DNA from: Saccharopolyspora erythraea NRRL 2338
Lineage (GTDB): Bacteria > Actinomycetota > Actinomycetes > Mycobacteriales > Pseudonocardiaceae
Direction: 5' to 3'
DNA: 64,000 nucleotides
NCBI RefSeq assembly: GCF_000062885.1
Contig: NC_009142.1
Coordinates: 6,065,584 to 6,129,583, forward strand
Part shown: positions 51,375-63,000 of the stretch, in pieces
How the letters are laid out: each line of letters opens with the position of its first letter
Position numbering within the stretch: position 1 is the first letter of the stretch
Notes under the pieces: generated by a model
The model's input: only the letters and a program-made list of their open reading frames with translations
Told to the model about the DNA's origin: nothing
The model's database searches: none
Program-made: the position numbers and the translations under genes

Positions 51375-54017
51375 CTATCGATGGGTCCGCTGATCGTTGA
51401 TCAGCTTCAGCAACTCCGGTCCCAGCGGCGCATCACCGTCCCTGTGCAGAAGCACCTTGTAGCCGTAGCCGTGCTTGAGCGCGTGCTTTCGCAGCTTTTC
51501 CTGGATCTTCTCGGCTTCTTCAAGTGCGGGGACTCTGGCGAAGCGCTTGCCGTCTTCGGCGCGATAGTTGATGACGATCACCCGGGCATCGTTCAGGGTC
51601 ATGTCCCCGTGGAACTGCACCTCCAGATACGAACGGTCCTCCACATATCCCTTGGCACGGATCTGGTTGCCGAACTCCTCGTCGTGCCGGAATCCGGTCG
51701 CCTCAGCAAAGATCAGGCGCACCAGACGCGGATCGGCATCAGCCAGTAGCCCCAGACGGTGACCAGCACCTGTAACCCCCCTCGCACCGGCCGCGTCCGG
51801 ATAGATGCTGTCGCCAGGCGTGAAAGTGCTCCGGTTAGCCACACCCGGATCCCAATAGATCACAGAGGAACCGTATTGCGGTACGACTTCAAGAGACCTG
51901 TAGGACGACGACAGTTCACCGTACTTCGGCAGCCTGCGACTCCCGTCGCGCGTCGGGTTGAACACGTTGTCGAGACTTGTGACATCCAGGAACTTCCCAT
52001 CGCCGTCCGCGTATCGATCCCGCCGCAGCTCCGGCGCGTAGCCCAGGTTTTCCTCGACACCACCGCGTTTCGAGTAGTACTCCGGCGCTGAATCCGCGGT
52101 CTCCCAGGCGTTCTTGATGCGCGAGGACGAGTCGGCCATCAGCGCGTCCAGAAGGGTGCGGTGCATGCGCGGTCCCTGATCGCCGGCGATCCGCTTGCTG
52201 AAGTCGATGTTGGTCGCCAGCAGCATGCCGTGTTCCATGTGTGCGCGCACGGACGCCAAGAGCTCCTTGGCGTCCTGGTCCGTCTTCAGTCCGCCCGCAT
52301 AGCGCTTCGCCCATGCCATGTTCCCGGCCGCATCGCGCAACCGGTCCAGCAGTCGCTTCTCATCGCGTTGTGCGTACATGCGCCCCTTACGCTCCGCCAG
52401 CACAAGCGCCGCGACCTGCGAGACGTCCAAGTCACGCCAGTTCATCGGGCGGCTCGCCAGTGCGTCGAACACCGCACGCTGCTCGGCACTGGCACCGCGC
52501 AACCGCTCACCCAGCCATTCAACCCCGCGGTCCCGGTTCAGCAGCCAGTGCACGACCTCCGCATCCTTCGCGCTGGGCACCATCCACTGGTGCGGCCGGT
52601 TCACCAGCTCCCGCTTGGAAAGCTCCTCTCGCAGTACATCCCGTTCCCGGGTGAACTGCTCGATCTGCTCATCGATGTGCGCGGATCGCCACGCCCGTCC
52701 GTCGCGCTCGACCAACCCGTCTCGTCGCGCTGTCAGACGAGCGATCTCCGTCGTCCGCGCCACGATGGCACGCACCAGATCGGCGTTGTTCGCCAGATAG
52801 ATGAAACCTCCGAGCTCTTCAGGGTCACGGGCATGCGAAAGCTCCTTGTCGATGTGCGGACTGATCGTCTCAGTAAAGAACTTCTCGCTCCGCTCGTCCC
52901 GCAAGGACCGCAGCTTCTCGATGGACTCCCACCGATGCAGCACTTCCGGCAGCGGATCCCTCCAGGCCCCACCCTTCCCCTGGTCCTTGCCGGCCGGGTA
53001 GTCCATCGGGTGCGGAACCAATCCCATCGGTGTAACGACCGGGCCTTCACCATGTGCAAGCGGTTCACCGGCCGCTTCCCGCGGTTCGGAACGCGCTCCC
53101 GCCCACCTGAACACGGGGGCCGGATGCGCGCCATCCGCGTACCGTTGTTGGAACGACAAGGCGGCGGCCGCCCGTAGTTCCGGACCGGAGCGGACAAGCT
53201 CCTGACCCTGACTGCCCAGCAAAAACCAACGACCGGTACCAACCCCGCCGACGAACCGCGGCAACGCCCGGCCATCACGCGTCACCACCGTCTCCGTGGC
53301 ATGCACCCCACCATCAGCCGTCTGCCACACACCACCAGCATCCGTCGCCCACAACTCCACCCCCAACGCCACCGCCAACCGCTCCGCGAACGACGCCTCA
53401 CCCGACCCCGACCGACGCCCCGCACCACACCCCAACAACGCCACCCGAAACGCCGGAACAAACCGCCGATCCCCAAACACCACCTCCGCGAACCCCTCCG
53501 CCCCCACCTCACGACCATCCGGCAACACCGCACGCCCCTCCGCCGTCACATGCACACCCACCACCTGCGTCCCCGCCAGAACCGGCACCAACGCCCGCAC
53601 CCGATCAACCACCAACTGCTCGTCTTCAGGGCCGAAGAACATCAGCGGCTCCGGCACCGGAACCGACGTCACCTCCACCGGCGGATCCACAAACCGCGGC
53701 CGACTCCCATCCCCCCGATACAACACCCACTGCCCACCAGGAACCCGCGCCAAAACATCCACACCCACCCCACGCACATGAGCCACCCACTCCCCGGACA
53801 CGACCTCACCGTCATGACCCAACACCAGCAACAACCCATCCTGATTATCCGAAGCCACCGCGAAGTTGAACGACCTCGTCCACTCCCGGTATTCGACAGG
53901 CTCAGACCGTCCCGGCAACCACAGCACAAGCGGCCTCGGCTCCGCAGCGCCGACAACGCCCGCATCCGCCGGCGCCGAAGACACATCCACATCGACCTCA
54001 CCGAGCAGACTCGGCAT
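51375..54017 (-). CDS. Effector-like protein: caspase-like module plus DUF3626-like C-terminal domain
   Basis: 880 residues. Residues about 25-270 are the His/Cys module in intact form: LLLVLGHDGEVVSGEW, VVGVHVTAEGRAVLPDGREV (His), FRVALLGCGAGRRSG (Cys near 192) and FAERLAVALGVELWATDAGG. A charged helical middle (about 320-680) includes a coiled coil (FTRERDVLREELSKRELV). The C-terminus (about 690-880) has LPKYGELSSSYRSLEVV, YGSSVIYWDPGVANRSTFTP-GDS and YLEVQFHGDMTLNDARVIVI, which resembles DUF3626 (RPKYGAL..., FGSCHLRL...TFTxGDS, YIEAQVHG). The ATG at 54017 overlaps the giant gene's end by 20 bp, so they are coupled. It looks like a processed toxin or effector. DUF assignment from memory. 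Confidence 0.65.
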   Translation of the reverse strand: MPSLLGEVDVDVSSAPADAGVVGAAEPRPLVLWLPGRSEPVEYREWTRSFNFAVASDNQDGLLLVLGHDGEVVSGEWVAHVRGVGVDVLARVPGGQWVLYRGDGSRPRFVDPPVEVTSVPVPEPLMFFGPEDEQLVVDRVRALVPVLAGTQVVGVHVTAEGRAVLPDGREVGAEGFAEVVFGDRRFVPAFRVALLGCGAGRRSGSGEASFAERLAVALGVELWATDAGGVWQTADGGVHATETVVTRDGRALPRFVGGVGTGRWFLLGSQGQELVRSGPELRAAAALSFQQRYADGAHPAPVFRWAGARSEPREAAGEPLAHGEGPVVTPMGLVPHPMDYPAGKDQGKGGAWRDPLPEVLHRWESIEKLRSLRDERSEKFFTETISPHIDKELSHARDPEELGGFIYLANNADLVRAIVARTTEIARLTARRDGLVERDGRAWRSAHIDEQIEQFTRERDVLREELSKRELVNRPHQWMVPSAKDAEVVHWLLNRDRGVEWLGERLRGASAEQRAVFDALASRPMNWRDLDVSQVAALVLAERKGRMYAQRDEKRLLDRLRDAAGNMAWAKRYAGGLKTDQDAKELLASVRAHMEHGMLLATNIDFSKRIAGDQGPRMHRTLLDALMADSSSRIKNAWETADSAPEYYSKRGGVEENLGYAPELRRDRYADGDGKFLDVTSLDNVFNPTRDGSRRLPKYGELSSSYRSLEVVPQYGSSVIYWDPGVANRSTFTPGDSIYPDAAGARGVTGAGHRLGLLADADPRLVRLIFAEATGFRHDEEFGNQIRAKGYVEDRSYLEVQFHGDMTLNDARVIVINYRAEDGKRFARVPALEEAEKIQEKLRKHALKHGYGYKVLLHRDGDAPLGPELLKLINDQRTHR

Positions 54018-57000
54018 CCACCATCTCGGTATCACCGTCGATCACCGTCCCACTGCCCGCACCAACCGACCCGGCATCGACCATCTCGATGTCGGAATCC
54101 GTCACCGCCTCCGCCGAATCCACACCACCACCGGCATCAGCAGACTCCGCAGTCTCATACTCCGACGGACGCCCACCCCGCACCTCAACAGGCACCGACG
54201 CCGCCATCACAGCCGCAACACGCCACGCCCCCAACTCCGACGAACCATCCACGTGCAACCGAGCAGCAACCACCTGCACCATCCGCCCCCACACACCCTG
54301 CAACACCATCCCAACCCGTCTACTGGAACGCGGAGGGCCCGGCCACACACTCTCCAAAACCCTCTCAGCCCGCTGCTGCAATACCGCCACCTGATCAGCC
54401 GACAAGCCCCCCAAATACCGCTCGCTCTCCTCGAACTCCCCTCTCCACCGCCGCTCCACACCAGCAACCGCCGCCTCCCGGCCCAACTCAGCCACCAACA
54501 TGCGACGTTCGCCAGAACCCACCGACCGCAACACATCCGACCCGACACCCTCACCAGCGACGAAACCACCAGCCTCCGCACGCTGCCCGTCCGCGGAAGA
54601 GACCGCGGACGCGACCTCACCAGCACCGCCATAAGCCGGCACCGAACCACCCTCATAGCCCGGCAAAACCTCACCAAGCGCCTCAGGATCACCGACCTCA
54701 CCACCCCGCCGCCAATGCAACCCCGCCGTGACACCGCGCAACTGATCCAACGCGGTGTCAATATCGAAAGCCGGGGTGCGGTAGCCGTCGTACACGAAGA
54801 CGGGCCGCGGCGGGCCACCAAGCTCACGCAACCCCTCGGCCAATGCGGTGGCATACCAGTCCGGGAGCGAGGTGTTGTCTCGCGCGTATGCCACGATAGC
54901 CACCGTGCGCCCCGGACGGTTGCCACCCACCGCCGCGAACTGAGGGGACGCCAGGAGATCCATGCCGAGCACGACGGGCTGCTCCGCCAACGCCCGCTCG
55001 TTCTGGCTGTTGAGCACCGGAACTTCCTCGTCCTCGACGTTTACGAAGACGAACACGGGGTCCGGGTCCAGAACCTCGACCGCGCGTCGCAGCATTCCCC
55101 CGTAGAGATCCCATTTGCCCCACCTCGCCCACCGATCTCCTTGCTCCTGGGCGGTGGTCAAACCGATGGCGTTGTCCGCCTCTCCTTCCCCCACGCGCAA
55201 CGTCACAGCCCTGACCCTCGCCTCCAGTCGGGGAGCGACCATGCCGCTGGGCGCCAGCACCCTCAGACCCGCCCGCACCAAGAGTTTGCCCCCCAAGAGC
55301 GAAACACGGTGCTCCGAAACATAGACAGCCCGATCAGGATCAGGCGTACCCAACAGCCCCATCACCAACCCGTCAAGGTCCTCGCTCTCAACGGGCTCTC
55401 CCGCCTCACCCACCTTGACGATCACCACCGGCCGCCGCCAGTCACCTCGAATCGCATCCAGGTATTCCGGTTCCCGCGCCAGGTTCCGTCCGAACCGTGC
55501 GGCGGGTAGGTCACCGGTGATGGGGTCGACGATCTTGTTGCCCGCCTGGCTCACCACCACGACCACCGGTTGCCGACCACCGCCATACCCCAACTGCGAT
55601 AGCAACCTCGAAACACCGAACTCGCGAATCCGCTCCACAACGTCCAGATCGGCATCCCGCACAAAGGAAACCAGCCGCGGCCGCCGCCTCAAACCCGAAC
55701 CACCACGCTGGCCGACACCCGACGGAACCTCGACCAGCGCCTGCGACCGCCCCCCGTTGAAGCCGAGTGGCCCTACCGCCAGGAATACTGGCCGTTGGAC
55801 ACCGTCGCCGCGCAGACCCGCCGCGAGCGACCGGACGTCCTGCTCTGTCAAACCGGTCGGCCAGCTGCTGAAAAGGACCACAACCGGACGAGTCTTATCG
55901 CCGTTGACGAACTCCTGGAAACGCGCGCTTCCAGCGACGCTGAAACCGAAGTCCGAAGGACCGACAACCAACATTCTACGAGTCGACGGATCAACCACGT
56001 GGAAGCGCCCGCGCTCTGGGCGCACCATCAGGACGAAGGCGGGCTTGTCACCGCCGATCTCCGCGGGGATCCAGTCCACATTCACGTTGAACGACCGCAC
56101 CGAGGCCGACGCGCGATACTGCACCACGATTCCCCGCGCGTGGGCGTGATCGGCGCCTTCTGGGCGGTCCGCCTCATCGCCCATCGGTGTCCATCCCGGG
56201 GGTGGAACGAAGCGCGGTGGGTTCGTGCGGAGATCGAGGCGACCTGCGCCCGTATCGTCTCTCAGCAGTCGGAAGTCTCGGTCGGTGACGAAGACATCCC
56301 TGTTCGTGTCGTTGGACCGCAAACCTCGGGCGAACTGCCGCCCGGCCTCTTCACTGAGACCGGTTGGCGATCCAATGGTCGCCAACACGACAGGTCCGCG
56401 CCCCTGCTGAATGGCAGTCGAGACGTAGTGCTCACTGAGCCCCAGCCGGCGGCCGAACTCATAGGCGTCGACGTTGCCGGTGTGCGTGACGAACTCGTCT
56501 CCCCACAACCGCGCGAGCACTACGGTCGCCGCCCCCAGGCCGAGAGTGGCCGGTGCGTTGAACCCGTCCAGAGACCAGTTCATCCACCAGTCCAGATCCG
56601 CCGTCGTCGCGTTCGCCGCTAGTAGGCGCTGCTGCCCGAAGAGACCCAGATCCCTAACCGGAAGCGCGTCATCTTCATCAATGGCGTACGGAAGTCCGCC
56701 GACAGGACGCAAGGCCGGATCTCCCGCGATCCGGAAACGGTTGCGGCCCTGCCCTTCATCGCTGACCTGCAGTTCCACCTGATTGGAAACCCAGACCCGG
56801 CCCTCGTGTCCCGCACGGCGAACGGCCCTGGCGAACTCCTGCCGGGCCCGCTCGTCCATGGGACTCCCACCGCCCGGCAGAATCGTCAACAGCACCACGG
56901 GCCTTGTGGGATTGCCCGCTGCGGCTTGGCGGAACAAATCACCTTCCACCACGCTGCGGGCGAGCTCACCGGGGCTCAGGTGGTCGTCCTCGAACGTGCG

Positions 57001-60000
57001 CGGATCGACAGTGTGAAATACTCTTTCGCGGCCTTTCCACGCCGCGAGCACGAGGATCGGTGACGGATGGCCGACCGCTGTCCGCACCTCCTGGAGATCG
57101 ACACCCGCATCGAGCCATTGCTGCCAGCTCTGCGCGCGTACGGGGCTCGTCGGGTAGGCGACCAGGTTCGGTGTCGTCGTATCCGTGCCCGCGATCATGC
57201 CCAGCACCGGCGACCAGGGGACCACTCGATCGAAGGACTGAGCCAGAACGGCGTTGTTCTCGCTGTCCAGTTGGGGGCCGTGCGAAAGCCCGTCGTATGC
57301 GGCTACGTGGATCGGCCCGCGATGTCCCGCCTCCCGGAAACCCGCGAGCAACTCCTGCCGGCCCAGCTCCGTCAGCGCTTCCGCACCCCCCCAGAAGTAG
57401 GTGAAGACAACGACAGCACGAGTGTTGCTGGCTCGTCCGCCGATCCGGTGGGACCGGAGATCCTCGACCACCTGACGAGCGAACTCACGCGGGCGCAGGT
57501 CTTCCGTTCTCCAGGGGTGGCTGTCGGCGACGGTGAACCTGCCCCCTGGAGTGATCCACGCCAGCACGAAGGCCGGCGACCGAGAGCCAACCGCGTCCCG
57601 CGCGGCCTTCATGCTATGCATCCCGGCCGCGATTCTTCGGAATTCGTCCACCTTGTCGCTGTCAGTGGGATAAGCCAGAGCGTTCAACTTCGCCGAGTCG
57701 AGCTGCAGGGGGAGCACGCTCGGCTCCAAGCCAGACCTCAGCACAAGTCCCGTGCCCTCGACCTCGGTCCGCTCCCGCGCGGCAACCAGACCGAAACCGC
57801 GCGGATCATGTGAAATGTAGCCATACGCCAGCAGACCATCCCGAACACGGTCCCCACCCTCACGCAAACCCTCAGCGAACCGCCGCACGAGCTGCTCACG
57901 ACTCAGCGCACCGAGACCCGCGCTCCCACCCATCACCACCAGCACCACCGGACCCGACCCATTACGACCCGCAACCCGCCGATACTGCGCGGTCTTGGCC
58001 ACCCGCCGACCAAGCTCCCGCGGCGTAGCGATCGTCAACTGCTCGCCGCTGGCCCCATCAGTCAGCAAAAAGAGCCGATCAGTCCCGGAACTCTCCCTCC
58101 TCGACTGAACCACCACGATGACCGGATCCAAACCAGGGCCAATACCCAACTCGCCCCGCACCTGACCCAGATCCACCCGACCACCATGGAAACCCTCCCA
58201 CCACTGCGCAGACACATCATCCACCGCATACACAACGGTGTTCTCGACACCACCACCCAAACGCACCGCCACAGCCCGCGTGCGCTCATGCCACAACACA
58301 CGCAACTCCTCCAACGTCGGCGGCCACCCCCCACCGAGACGCCGCTCAGCATCCAAAAGCAACTCGCCCAGATACCGCACCTCCTCCGGACGAACCGCCG
58401 CGGTACTGCCAGTCAATTCCCGAACCACCGGATGGGCGTCCTCGGCAGAGGCGGTCCTCCTCACCACTCGATCGGTGTCGCGGAGCCAGTCGTCCAGCGC
58501 CTGAGCCGCCGACGCGTCCTCGATAGACGGTCTCTCAGCCAGTTCCGCGGTCAGCGCAAGGGTGTTGAAGAGCCTCTTGCGCACCCACCGCCATTCATCC
58601 GGGTCGCTGGTGTCCTCGTCATAGCCAATTTCACCGGCCAGTCGTTTCAAACCGGCATCATCGAATTCGATGTTGATTTTCCAGTCGGACAACAGCCTGG
58701 CGACGTTGGGCGGGACATACGAGCTGATCTTGAGTCCGCCACGACCACCCCACCGGATCACAGCCTCGATCCGCGCATCGTCCGGATACCTCGACGGCTC
58801 GGAACGGTTCACCGCGGCCCGCAGCTCCGGACCGGACCGCACCAGCTCCCGCCCCTGGCCATCCAGCAAAAACCATTGGCCGGTACCCAATCCGTCGACG
58901 AATTCCGGCACCAGTCGGCCGTCTTCGGTCACCGACACCTCCGTGGCGTGCACGGCGCCGTCCGGCGTTTGACTGACAGTCGCATTCGATACCCACACCC
59001 GCGTACGCAGCGTGCGGGCGAACCGTTCCGCGAACGTCAGTTCACCCGGCGCCCGCCGGTGTGCCGCGCAGCCGAGCAACGCGATTTCCGATCCCGGTAC
59101 GTAACCCCGGTGCCGCCGCACCTCCTCGGCGAACTCTTCCGGGGCGACCTCCCGTCCGTCCAGCAACGCACGCCGCCCGTCCAGTGTCAGGTGCACTCCG
59201 ACGACCTGGGTGCGCGGGAGCTCCGGCGCCAGCTCCGCTGCGCGGTCCAGGGTCCCCTCGTCATCCTCCGGTCCTCGGAACAGCAACGGTTCCGCACGCG
59301 GCGCCTGGATCATCTCGGTGGGCGGGTCGACCGGTCGTGGCCGGCTCCCGTCCGCGCGGTGCAGCATCCACTTCGCGCCCCGGCCCCGGTCCACCCTCGC
59401 CAGCACGTCCGCGCCCGTATCCCCAAGCTTGGTGACGGCCTCGGCGGAGACGACGGTGCCTCCGTGGCCGATGACCACCAGCGGACGGGCTGCTTGCGGG
59501 GCAGCTGCGGCGTGGCGCGGTGACCGGGTCCAGGCGGGGTACTCGGCGATTTCGCGAGACCCGTGGAAAGGCAGGGCCACCGGTGCGCTGCGCATGCCCC
59601 AGCGGAAGTCGGAGCGTGGCGCACGCCCGCCTTGGGCCTTGACACCGGAACTCGCCAGCGCCGATACGAGATCCGCGCCGGCCAGCCGGCGCGCTCCACC
59701 TGTGGACGGCAGCAAATGCCAATGCCCGGCTGTCGCGGTCCGCCCGTCCCCTCCGAACACCGAGTCGGCCCACTGGGCCCACGTCTGCGTTCCGCGGCGG
59801 ACGAACGACAGGTCACCGGACACCACCCGGCCGTCAGCCGCCTGCCAGACCTCGTGGTCGGCCGCGATGACGTCGACGCCCAGGGTGTCACGCAGCTCGG
59901 TCGCGTCGGCGAGACCGGAGGAGCCGACCAGCACGATCGGCCGTCGTGCCCAGCCCGGCAGTCGCTCGATGCTCAACGCCAGCTCGGAGATGGTGAGCGT

Positions 60001-63000
60001 GCCGCCCGCTCCGTCGGAGATGGCGCCAACCGCATCGGCGGTCAGGCCGACGACCAGGTGTCCGGGGACCTTGGGCAGCAGCGCCAGCGCGGCTTGGTCG
60101 GCGGCATCGCCGCCAGGCGTCCATGCCTCCGGCATCCCCGACGAGGCCGCAGCCGGTACGGCGGATGGCTGGGACGGCTCCGAAGGCGGAAGGGGCAGGT
60201 TCTTCGCCGCCGCCTGGTCGGCCTCCACGATGAAGTAGCCGCCGTTGTCGATGGTGACCTCGACCTCGGCCGGCTTGCCCCGCAGGGAGTGGAAGAAGTT
60301 GCGATGCAGGGTCCGGTCGGTGAGCGTGTAGAGCGCCTTGCCCGCCCGGTACAGGTGGAAGGTCCCCTTCTTCTCGGTGGTGACCTCCCTGGCGGCGCTG
60401 CCCGTGGCGACCTGGCTGTCCACCTTCGTACTACCGCCCGCGACGCCTGCCGACGGGTCGAGCGTGCTTACCTCGCCCGGAAGGATCAGGTTCTGACGCT
60501 GCGAACCGGAGCTGCTGGTCATGAACTGCGCCATCGCGGGCAGTGACGCGCTCAGGGTGCTGTTGGCCAGGTGGTTGAGTTCGTGCTCGGATCGTTCCTC
60601 GTGGGTCAGCTCGCCGGTCGCGGTGAGGGAGCCGACGTACTCGATGTCGGCGAACCGCAGCCGCACCGCCAGGCCGTGCTCGTCATCCCAGACCATCCCG
60701 CTGTCGACCATGTCCGGGATCAGCACCGGAGCGTCGAGCAGCTCCGGCATCATCGAGGTCAGGCCCTCTTCCCCGCCGAGCTGCCACACGAGGTGCCCCG
60801 GCAGGGTGGCCGGACGGACCCAGCCGTTTCCGCTGGGTGCCCGCATCGACGTGTCCACCACGGTGGCGTCGTCGCCCGGCTGCTGGTCCGGGCGTGCCAG
60901 CGTGGCGGCCAGCCAGGGGAACAACCGCTCACTTCCGGGCAACGCCACCGGGATGATGTCGAGGCCCCGCAGGTCCACCGGCAGCGGTCCCATCTCCATC
61001 GCGCCGCCCGCCGGTACGGCCTTGCCGCTGATCCGCACCGGCCGCGGCACCGGCGGCGCCGTGGTGGTCAGGCCGGCCGGGATCGTGAACACCGCTGTCC
61101 CGTCTCCGACGAACCGCCGCTGCTGCGGTGTCCGGGCGGAATCCTGCATCGCCGACCACAGCTCGATGCCCCGTTTCGGGGCCGTGAGCAGCAAGCTGTT
61201 CAGCGCCGCGTTCGGTACCCAGGAGCGGTACATCTCGACCTGGAACCAGACCGGCCAGGTGTAGGAGTACGAAGTCTCGTCCTCCCCGGTCAGCCGCCTC
61301 TTGAACGCGTCACTACTGGTATCGCGCTGGCCGCGCGCCTGCTCCCGGGTGTAGGTCCCGTCGGGGTGGCCACCCGCCCGGCGCACGTTCCCGTCGAAGC
61401 TCGCCACCGCCAGGGTGCTACCGGTGATCGCGGCGCCGCTTCCGCGCGATGCGGACTGCCAGCGCTTCTCCGAGTGCTGGAACGACGTGTCGGACTTGAA
61501 CTCGTTGTTCGGAACCGCCCGCGGGTCGGGCGCGTACCCCGCGCGTACGACGAACTCGATCGTCTCGGTTCCCACTCCCTGCGACCGCGCGGCGAGCAGC
61601 GACACCCCGGATGTCGACGCCTGGCCGAAACGACTGCCCAGAGCGACCGGTGAGGCCATTGCGTCCACGGAGCCGGAGATACCGGTGGACAGCTCCAGGA
61701 AGCGACCCGTGCCGAAACCAGGGGCGTGTTCGGCGATCAGGTCCTTGATCACCGAGGCGACCAAGTGCGCGTTGGAGATTTCGGAAACGATGGTCGGGCC
61801 CAGGCCCGCTCCGAAGAACACGAACTCGGGGGGATAGCGGATCTCGATGGCCGGCTCGGGCCTCGGCTCCACCCCGGTGGGCAGGTCGAGGTACCTGGTA
61901 CGCGGCGGCTGTCCCTCCGCTTCCGGCTCCAGCCCCGGGTTCCGGCGCAGCCGTTGGGCGATGACATCGGCCAGCAGGAACTCGATACCGCCGTTCACCG
62001 CGATCAGTTCCGTTTCCGGGACCGAGTCCGGCTCTCCGTAACCGGTGATCTCGAACAGGGCGTGCGCCCGGTAAAGGTGGGTCGCTCCTGTCGTCTTGCC
62101 GATCCGCCGGCGCGAGGTTCCCAGACCGTAGGAGGCTGCCTCCTCGGAGATGGCGGTGGCCCGCCCGGCCAACGCGGGCATCACGTGCGCGCGCTCACCT
62201 GATTTCGATCCGAACTGCCACAGGGACGAGAGGCGGAACCGGCCGTCCAGGCCCTTTCCTTGCGACTTCTGCCCATCCACCTTCAGCCCGCCGTCGGAGA
62301 CGTCCTCAAGGCTGAGCTTGTCCGGCACCGTTCCGACCGGGTGGGCGTCGAACAGCCGCAGTCGCACCCGGCCCCCGGGAACCGGCAGCCCCTCGGGCGC
62401 CAGCAGCTGGTCGAAGTGCGACGCCAGCGGCTCCTCTTGCTCGGGTACCGCGTCGGCTCGTCCCGGGAGGCCCTCCAGCACATCGGCGATGTCTTCGCCC
62501 AGGAAGGTGTAGGGGCTGGCCACACCCGGTGGCACAAGGAACTCGACGTCCAGCTTGAACGGGTTGTCGTCCTGGGCGTCGTAGTCGAAGTCGCGAATGA
62601 GCTGCCCGAGGTGGGCCACATCGTCTTGCGGTGTGGTGGGTGCCAGCGGTTCGGGCACCATGATACGCGCCCAACCCGAGACCTTGGAGCTCCCGACGAC
62701 CGAGTAGCTGCTCCATGTCGAGGGGTTGCTTGCCGTCGACGAGTCGCGCGGCATCGAGCCGAGTTCGATGCCGGCGCCCTCCCGTTCGTCGCCGTCGCGC
62801 CGACCCGAGCCGATCTGGAACAGGCCGAGCCTGCGATACCACGGCTCCAGCCGCGCCGTCGGCGGTGTGGTGGCCGCCGTCGAAACCGAGACCAACCAGG
62901 TGACCCGCCGGTCGAAGGTGATCGCCGGCCCCTTGTACTTCTGGCGCCGGTTGAGCTTGTAGCCCTGCCCTATGGCGGTACCCGCCGCGTACGAGAACAC

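Noticed and set aside
53301-55509. Long plus-strand open frames (up to 547 codons) opposite the giant gene
   Set aside because: They are His/Pro/Arg/Thr-rich with no known domain, no ribosome-binding sites and overlap each other; they are produced by the skewed codon use of the minus-strand gene.
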